Shown in pieces: positions 57,530 through 64,000 of a DNA stretch of 64,000 nucleotides. Each line of letters opens with the position of its first letter. Position 1 is the stretch's first letter. Origin of the DNA: Dactylonectria macrodidyma (Eukaryota > Ascomycota > Sordariomycetes > Hypocreales > Nectriaceae); contig JAGMUV010000018.1 in the NCBI GenBank assembly GCA_020744425.1, positions 744,001 to 808,000 on the forward strand. Reading direction: 5' to 3'. A model generated the notes under the pieces. The model made no database searches and was not told the origin of the DNA. It saw only the letters and a list, made by a program, of their open reading frames with translations. The position numbers and the translations under genes are program-made.

Positions 57530-58334
57530 GTTGGTGAGGATGGCTGATGAAATCTCGCTGATCAAGGAGACGGAAAGTGAAATGATAGAGATGGAATGAA
57601 GAAGGGATTTATACTCGTGTGATTGTAAGGACAGCAAAAAGCTCAGTCAACACGAGTAAGATGGCATCTGTCACCACGGCATATGTCACCGCAGAATCCT
57701 TCACTACACGGTCGACCGTGTCACTTTCCTTTTAGGTAATACCCAGATATGACTCAGAAGTCTGCATTTGAAGTGCTTTTAAGAGAAAACGTGGTGAATA
57801 CGTGACCGATTGCCTTGCATTGAAGTGTGTGAATCGAGAAGCTATTTGAACATGTGTGTCTTCGAAAGGACCGTTTGTTGCGTGGTGAAAGTTGCTTGAT
57901 TGCCGTAAAACCCCCTGTGACTCATTGATCAATTGCAAACAGGACTATGGAACTGGTAGTCCGCTCCTTCAAGGGTGAGTTGCTGGCATAATGGCCAAAA
58001 ACACAGTTTTTCAAACAAGATAATGTAGCCAAGTGTTTGCATTTGCTAGCGATCACGCGAAACTTGGACAACATGTCGCGACTAGTTTCACTTTGCGCCA
58101 GGTTTGCCATGCCGCCATTCACATTTCTCGATAGTGGACATCCAAACAACTTGAGGTTCAGGGTTCACAACCCAGCCAAATAATTTGCACTGGAGTCAAA
58201 GTCTACCCGAACTTCTCATTTGCTCGGGATGCAATCACCAATCAGGCGAGATGATATAGATGTAGCCTGAAAATAGTTAGCTGGTCATAAGCTCAATGCT
58301 CATGAGTCAACTGAGAGCAACAGAATTGGTTGAC
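57530..58334. other. Gene-free stretch
   Basis: F-box gene promoter and 3' flank of the C6 gene. Nothing else recognised. Confidence 0.4.
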
Positions 58335-59925
58335 TCACCAATCTTCGGCATCCTCTGATTCGCTCTGAAACGCCGCAGCATTAATAGCTTGCGGCAAATT
58401 GAGATCTCTCGCAAGCTCGTGTAACATAAAGATGGCATACTTCCTCATCGGCCCCGAATAAACAGGGGACGTCAGGAGAATGTTCAGTGGCCAGATCAGC
58501 GTCCTTGCAGATGGGCAAAACTTCCCTCGATTGTCGGTGGGTTCTAGGAAATCTGGCACACTGGCAAGGACGCCCGTCGCGACCTCGGTCATATTACTGA
58601 TCGCCAGTTGTCCCAATTTCTCGAGATATCTGCACGTGCATTGAGGGTCACACTGGGCTTCATCTCGAGATTGATTCGGGTGTGGGTGGCCAAACCCGAG
58701 CTCTATGGCCCTCCATATTAGTTCGTTGACAAACATGCGAACCATACGAATGGCGCTCCAGAACTTGGCAACCCTATGGTTTGGGTAGTGGTAGGCAAGC
58801 CCAAGGTACGCCCATGCTGGGGTCTCTTCTTTCGGTTGTATCGTGTATCGCATCTCCGGCTCTAGGTTGTCCATGAGAGCCACGACGTCCTGGTCCAGAT
58901 CCCTAGCCTGATAAACAAGTTCTGGGACTGGGTTTTCTTTGGCTTGTGCCCTGATGCTGGCAGCCCGGTCGATGATTGAGCCAATACGCAGAGCTGGGTC
59001 ATCCGGGTTAAGAAATTGCATTGCTTCGTTATGAAGCTCGAGGCATTCCGCCGGGACCGGGACTATCCTCTGGATACAGCTGGTGCGGATGTTGGTGATC
59101 GTCTGGACAAACAGATGTTGTGCCAGCTTGGATTGGAATTGTTGCTTGCCCCTCATTCTTAGGAGTTCCAAGGCACCGAGTGTGTGCGCTGTCCAACTCT
59201 CGGGAGACTGCCTGCCTTGGAATATGATGGCTTCAAAAAGACCCAGAAGCAGTATCGCGGCAAGAGTTCTGTCGAGCATGGCGGCTTTGGGAGATGCCAA
59301 TGCGGCATTGGTTTGAGCGAGGGCGATTGCGTAATTGGATCTTGCTGTCTTCATGTAGCTGACGTCTCCGACTCTCAGCGCAAAGGTGGCGAATGAAGTG
59401 GCGCGAATGGCTGACGAAACGGCATCGTCAGCGAGAGGGTCGGTCTGGTAGAGATCAGGGAGGTATCCCTCGAAGGGAGAAGAGATGATGAAGGCGGTCA
59501 TGAAGTAGGTTATCGCTGTGGGTTCAGCCAGCATATCGAGGCTGAGAGGTGAGAAGAAGATGTTTTCCACGTTATCCTGGGATTCGAAAGCATCTAGAAG
59601 AGGACTCCCGCTGCTTGAGCGTTTTGACAGCATGGCAGATGGAGTTGAAGGAGAACACGACCGCTTCTTCTTGGCAATCTGCACTTTATGAGCAATGACG
59701 CCTGTTTCGTCTCGAAGCCGCAGTTGTGAAGAATCTCTATATCCCGGACAAGGAATTTTCTGGCGGGAGCATTGCGTGCAGCCTGACTTAATCCGGTCGC
59801 ACTGCAAGGGGAATGAATCAGTATCCCGTCGGTGAGTACGTGGGGCATCGCAATCAAAAACTCACTTTGCGACGCTTTTCTCGACAGAGGTGGCAAGCTG
59901 TAGATGGCTTCCCGCTGAAAACCAT
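58335..59925 (-). CDS. Zn(II)2Cys6 transcription factor
   Basis: Two exons, 59925-59866 and 59801-58335, with a 64-bp intron (GTGAGT to TTGCAG); 508 aa. The first exon encodes 20 residues and half of the zinc cluster; joined, it reads Cys11-x2-Cys14-x6-Cys21-x6-Cys28-x2-Cys31-x6-Cys38. Without the intron only the second half of the finger is visible. The intron lies exactly before the third Cys, the same position as in the C6 gene at 29638. The remainder is a helical fungal-specific regulatory domain (DRTLAAILLLGLFEAIIFQG, ELLRMRGKQQF). The C-terminus is acidic (SESEDAEDW). Targets are unknown; the hydroxyproline-type genes are about 4 kb away. Confidence 0.87.
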
Positions 59926-60131
59926 GGCTTGGCGAGTAGATAATAGAACCGCAGTGGTAATATTGACAGAGGGGATGTCTGGAATGAAGTTCAGAATCCT
60001 TGTGCTGCCCAACTGTAGATGTACGATTCCTTGCTGACGGGACTTTGCCGAACATCCGGTACCCACTAAGGTACAATGCTGACGATCGAAATGCCCACCA
60101 GAATAGGAATAGCTGATCGCCCGTGGGTCTG

Positions 60132-61143
60132 CTAGACGGCAATTCTTTCATCTGAATGATGTGCTGATTGGTCCTCTTTGCTCCCTCGCAGCATGTTGAT
60201 GACTGCATGGGCCGCAAAGGACGCGGCACTCAGCTTTCCAGTCCCGAAATCGCCTCGCTCGGCCCTGTAGAAGAGCTTCTCCCTCTTGCTGCGCTGAGCT
60301 CCGTCGTCATGGTCTGGGACGACTTCTTGCGTGATGCCGGCCCAGAGATACACCAAAACGACGGTCATCTCTTCAATCCTGCCCATGAACAGCTCCGTCA
60401 TGACCGCCGGTGTTGATCCGCTCATGGTCGCAAACACTGGCTTCTTGGAGAAGACGGCTAACAATGAATAAATGACTCGGATAAAAAGGGCGGGAAGGGA
60501 TATCACGACCGCGCACAGCAACCTGCGCTCTCCACGCCCGGTTTTGCGTCGTCCCACGGCGGCACCGATAATGAGGAAAATAGGAGGACCAGTACGATCA
60601 AGTACAGAATCACTCCAGCCATCACCGTACCTTGGTCTCTGATCTCGACCGGATCGTCGGCCGACACGCCGCCGACGATGCATAGGATGAGAGCGATGGC
60701 GGCTGGGACCTGGACAACGCGGACCGCACACAGAGAAAATATTATATTCCACGGTGTCTTGAGGATAGAGTACCACCTGTTGAGCTAGGCATTAGCATTC
60801 GTCCCCGGGGAAAGATGGTGTTCGAATTCCATCGCAGTCGTGGGGGGTCGGGGAGGGCTTACACGCGCGAAACAATCCCCAGTGTCGCCAGCAACAGCGG
60901 CGATAGCCCGAAAAATCCTGTAATGACTGCAATAGTCACAGGGGTGTCCGAGTGGACCGTGATTGTTGCAATCTGCGCAGAGCAGCTGACGATGCGGATG
61001 ATGCTGAAAATAGTGAGGAAGACCCAGCCGGAACTCTTCATAAAGCCGTGGTGGGCAGAGACCCAGAGGCTGCAACAGAGCGCACCGACGTAATATATGA
61101 GTTGCCAGATGGCAAGACCATCAGTCAGACTGACATGACCCAT
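60132..61143 (-). pseudogene. Seven-helix membrane protein, frameshifted copy of the 62052 gene
   Basis: Exon 1 61143-60863, an 86-bp intron, exon 2 from 60776. The product matches its neighbour at 62052-62985: HHGFMKSSGWVFLTIFSIIR and LSPLLLATLGIVSR against HGFARSSGWVFTIVLCVVR and ISPLLLATLGMLSR. From exon 2 the frame runs through VRVVQVPAAIALILCIVGGV to VILYLIVLVLLFS, then the matching continuation (ERRLLCAVVISLPALFIRVI, LVYLWAGI) is one frame away. The shift lies near 60565-60590; no intron of normal size fits without deleting half a helix. The segment count and spacing otherwise match the intact paralogue. Function of this fungal family (DUF7702-like) is unknown. A sequencing indel is the main alternative. 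Confidence 0.68.
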
Positions 61144-62051
61144 GTTGTGCAGAGGAGATATCTAAGATTGTAATGAAGTTGCAACAATAGTTGTGTAGTT
61201 TTCTGCGTGTTGTAGAGAAATTGGAAGACGCACTCCTGTGCATTGCTATTTAATCACTGGAAGATTCAATGTCCTTCGAAATGCCCTCCCAAACAGGTTA
61301 CATCAAGCTCCAACCTGCAGCAAGACTCGTCGACTGTGCGGCGCAGTATGGACCCTACAGGTGATAAGACCATGGCGTGGCCCAAACGACAATCCACGCT
61401 TCCTCGAGGTTTCAAAGTTTAAGAAACCAAAGAAAGACGCCTTGCCGGACCATTTAGCGTCGAAATGCTCCCCAAAAACGGCTGGGCTTGGGTGGATGTT
61501 GCAAATCTCGGCCACGTTCGCACTCTCGGCATCAATATGCCGGCTGCACATCCAATCGCGTGGCGGAGTACCCGATGCCCTATCCGCATGCAACTGTCAA
61601 GCTTACGATGCAATATCCCGCAGAGCTGCAGCCTAGGATCAGACACCCTGAACAAACGGCATGGCAAAAGCGCTGGGACAGAGTATTCTGACATCATTTG
61701 TTGCCTCTCTAGGACCGTCGAAATGCCCACCCAAAGTGGCCTAGTTTGGACCCTGTGGCACTGCTCGCCCATCCGGCATGAGCTTTGCCGATTGGAGTCT
61801 CCCCTATGAATCTGATAGGTCCATGAGCCACAATCCTCAAGAAGTCTCGAAGAAGTTGCCATTTCGGGTTTGAGGCTATTAGAAGTAATTATGGTCATGC
61901 CAATTTTTGTGAGATGGAACCGACCCTTCTTCCTGATATAAATGTGGTTTCGGCTTCCTCAGATTCTGTTTCTAGCAAGCACCCTCAAGTCAAAAGTCAT
62001 TTTGTGTCTGTCACGTTCTCCATCTTTTCGTCAGTATCTTTCTCCAAAAAA
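61144..62051. other. Region between divergent paralogues
   Basis: About 900 bp with promoters of both membrane-protein genes; open frames here have no family resemblance. Confidence 0.4.
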
Positions 62052-62985
62052 ATGGCCATCGACTCACGCGGATACGTTTCTATCGCGGAACTCATCGTAT
62101 ACATACCCGCTCTGATTGCCGCGTTCATCGTTTGCTCCCGCCATGGCTTTGCCAGGTCATCCGGCTGGGTCTTCACCATTGTCCTTTGCGTCGTTCGTAT
62201 CCTCGGCGGAATTTGTCAGCTCTTGACATACAGCAATCACTCTAGTGGCCTTCTTCAGGCGACAATTATTATCGACTCTATTGGAATATCTCCCTTGCTA
62301 CTTGCAACCTTGGGCATGCTCTCTAGATTGTCAGTCATGATTTTGCTGACATCTTGCTATTCACATCATGCATATCCAAATACTAACAAAAGGCTACACC
62401 TTTAGCGTCGACTGGATCAGCTTCCACCAATCGTCTCCCTTCAGCGTCAAACAATTTCGTGTCATCCAGCTTCTCATCACAGTGGGACTCATCCTTAGCA
62501 TTGTCGGAGGAACAAGCGCGTCACCGTCTCCATCGGGCTCATTCACAATTCAGACAACAAGCAAGATTGGGATCGTCTTGTACATCGTCGCCTTTGTGGC
62601 CATGACACTTGTCCTCCTTATTTCATCGGGATCCAGAAGCTCAGTTCCCACTCAGGAACGGCGAGTCCCCGTCATCGTGGCAATTGCATGGCCCTTCATT
62701 CTCGCCCGACTTGTCTACTCGGCCATCTGTGTCTTCCTTCCCAGCCACACGTTCTCGATCATCGATGGCAGCGTGCCAGTGTTTGTGTGCATGGCTGTTC
62801 TCGAAGAGTTTGTCGTGGTGGCTCTCTATCTACTCTTGGGATTTAACCTCAAAAAACTGGAACCCAGTGAGCAGGGAGCACTCGCGAGTCGCCCGTGGAA
62901 ATCAGGACGACGCCGCAACCGCGGTCAGGCTCATCAGACAGAAGGGTCAAGACACCCTCAATCGGGCTTCAATAACACGGTTTAG
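62052..62985 (+). CDS. Seven-helix fungal membrane protein (DUF7702-like), intact paralogue
   Basis: Two exons, 62052-62329 and 62406-62985, with a 76-bp intron (GTCAGT to TTTAG); 285 aa. Seven hydrophobic segments are visible: ELIVYIPALIAAFIVC, GWVFTIVLCVVRILGGIC, IIDSIGISPLLLATLGML, VIQLLITVGLILSIVGG, IVLYIVAFVAMTLVLLI, VIVAIAWPFILARLVYSAI and VFVCMAVLEEFVVVALYLLL, followed by a basic cytosolic tail. The topology is receptor-like, but I see no known receptor motif, so a function should not be assumed. The divergent gene 900 bp away is a frameshifted copy, indicating local duplication and inversion. The frame is open upstream of the ATG to 61914 without another ATG in good context. Confidence 0.78.
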
Positions 62986-63568
62986 GGAATCGTCGGTACT
63001 AGGCTTCTATGGGTCACATATTTGAGGGGAATTTTTGAGTTGTGGCATTATTATCATATGCAATAGTTGGAGTTACTATTGCATGTGACAACAATGCATG
63101 GAGTAGTGGTTCTGTTGCAGCTCAATGTAAAGTACTTTTTCTCATCACTGTCTCAACCAATAAGTGATATATCAGTCATTTTTGTTACTTGGTGAACCAG
63201 TTATGACAACCGCCTGATTCAAGATCAGTTTTATTTCTCTGTGAAATTGGGATTTGCCCCATGTTTATCTGTCAGCCAAGCGTGTTGATAATAATGAACA
63301 AAATCCGCCTGCGTGTAGTAGGGTAGGCAAATCTGCGCTGCCAACCCAGTCCAACCACAAACTGATAACCATGCCAGTGTGGTTGCGGGTGCTATTATCC
63401 GCTACAATGAGCTTAGCCAACTAGAAAGTCTTCTGTATCTGCACTAATTTAAAGCCTATCCCGAACTCAATTGGCCTAGAACTGATAAGACTTCCCCGCA
63501 CCCGCTATCACAGCACCAACTCCTTGATACTTGATAACCATCCCAGGCTGGCTCTCTTCACCCACGCA
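62986..63568. other. Gene-free stretch before the last C6 gene
   Basis: No gene or repeat recognised; promoter of the gene at 63569. Confidence 0.4.
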
Positions 63569-64000
63569 ATGACCTCTTCACACTATAAGATGGACGTCGA
63601 CCAAATCCCAAAGTCAAAGAGAAGGTGCCCAGGCTGCATCGGGTGTAGAATACGGCGCAAGAAATGTAGCGACGAGAAGCCTCATTGCGCGAACTGCCTG
63701 AGGAATGCTATCTTGTGCACTTGGCCAGAACCTGGCAACACGCAGCACGCAGAGATGTTGAGGAGGACGAACCCGACTCAACGGAAGCCAAAGCCTGGTG
63801 TAGCTGCTGTGACATCGACGGCTTCGATTCCAAATACTTCCACATCGAATGTATCGACCCCGAATGGGGTAATCGCCAACTCTCCCGATCGTCCTGATGA
63901 TGAGACCGACACGATCATGGAACTGCTTCGCCTGGTTCCGCGCCCATTGGATCCGCAAACGCTCATGGGAAATCTGCGACAGCCCTTTTCCAGGAGGCTC
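63569..64000 (+). CDS. Zn(II)2Cys6 transcription factor, 5' part (cut by window end)
   Basis: The frame from ATG 63569 is open to the last base (144 codons) and continues beyond the window. It carries a complete zinc cluster, Cys23-x2-Cys26-x6-Cys33-x6-Cys40-x2-Cys43-x6-Cys50, preceded by a short basic tail (KSKRR) and followed by a Thr/Ser/Pro-rich linker. A second ATG seven codons in (63590) could also be used. The finger resembles the STREPTOKINASE-unrelated, plain GCxGCRIRRKKC class of fungal C6 regulators that includes sterol-type UPC2-like proteins, but the regulatory domain is not visible, so no subgroup can be assigned. Confidence 0.85.
   Translation, partial: MTSSHYKMDVDQIPKSKRRCPGCIGCRIRRKKCSDEKPHCANCLRNAILCTWPEPGNTQHAEMLRRTNPTQRKPKPGVAAVTSTASIPNTSTSNVSTPNGVIANSPDRPDDETDTIMELLRLVPRPLDPQTLMGNLRQPFSRRL

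Noticed and set aside
24000..63000. A secondary-metabolite cluster from FMO, transporters, dioxygenase and C6 regulators
   Set aside because: No polyketide synthase, NRPS, terpene cyclase or other backbone gene is present; the genes fit separate small catabolic modules better.
1..64000. CRISPR array or bacterial mobile elements
   Set aside because: No regularly spaced identical repeats, and the sequence is plainly fungal with spliceosomal introns.

Overview
The window is nuclear DNA of a filamentous ascomycete (Pezizomycotina; Sordariomycetes would fit, but I cannot fix the genus). The signs are GT-AG introns of about 45-90 bp, five Zn(II)2Cys6 regulators, HET and NACHT/ankyrin genes, a solitary 5S rRNA gene, and C-to-T type nonsense changes in dead sequence. 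Gene models below come from joining reading frames at visible splice sites; where exon sums are given they are divisible by three.

Layout. 1-6 kb: a dead phosphotransferase-like gene, then an intracellular GH31 glycosidase followed by a C6 regulator. 6.9-11.7 kb: a HET-domain gene cut by a complete hAT transposon with a perfect 8-bp target duplication. 12-24 kb: an accessory block with a chromodomain retroelement scrap, a 1336-aa zinc-ribbon/nucleoside-phosphorylase protein, a frameshifted ankyrin/SPRY pseudogene and a 5S gene. 24-33 kb: a secreted GH16 glucanase, a flavin monooxygenase and a C6 regulator. 34-41 kb: a DAL5-type transporter divergent from a TauD-like dioxygenase, then an MFSD1-like transporter. 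42.5-49 kb: a helical-repeat protein convergent with a SesB-NACHT-ankyrin NLR. 50-60 kb: C6 regulator, MFS transporter, trans-3-hydroxyproline dehydratase, F-box protein and second C6 regulator. 60-63 kb: two divergent paralogous seven-helix membrane proteins, one frameshifted. The last 430 bp start another C6 regulator.

How it fits together. Two themes recur. One is small catabolic modules of enzyme plus transporter and/or regulator (GH31 plus C6; TauD plus DAL5-type MFS; hydroxyproline dehydratase plus MFS plus C6), which suggests locally co-regulated nutrient use. The other is self/non-self or immunity-type genes (HET, PNP protein, ankyrin/SPRY, NACHT-ankyrin), several broken by transposon insertion, indels or nonsense changes, as expected for fast-turnover loci. 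I did not find a system I can call wholly new. The most unusual items are the clean hAT insertion, a hairpin-forming tandem repeat filling an intron, stop-free introns inside regulators, an Asn at the predicted catalytic Ser of the NLR effector domain, and a frame with eight regularly spaced cysteines near 33.8 kb.
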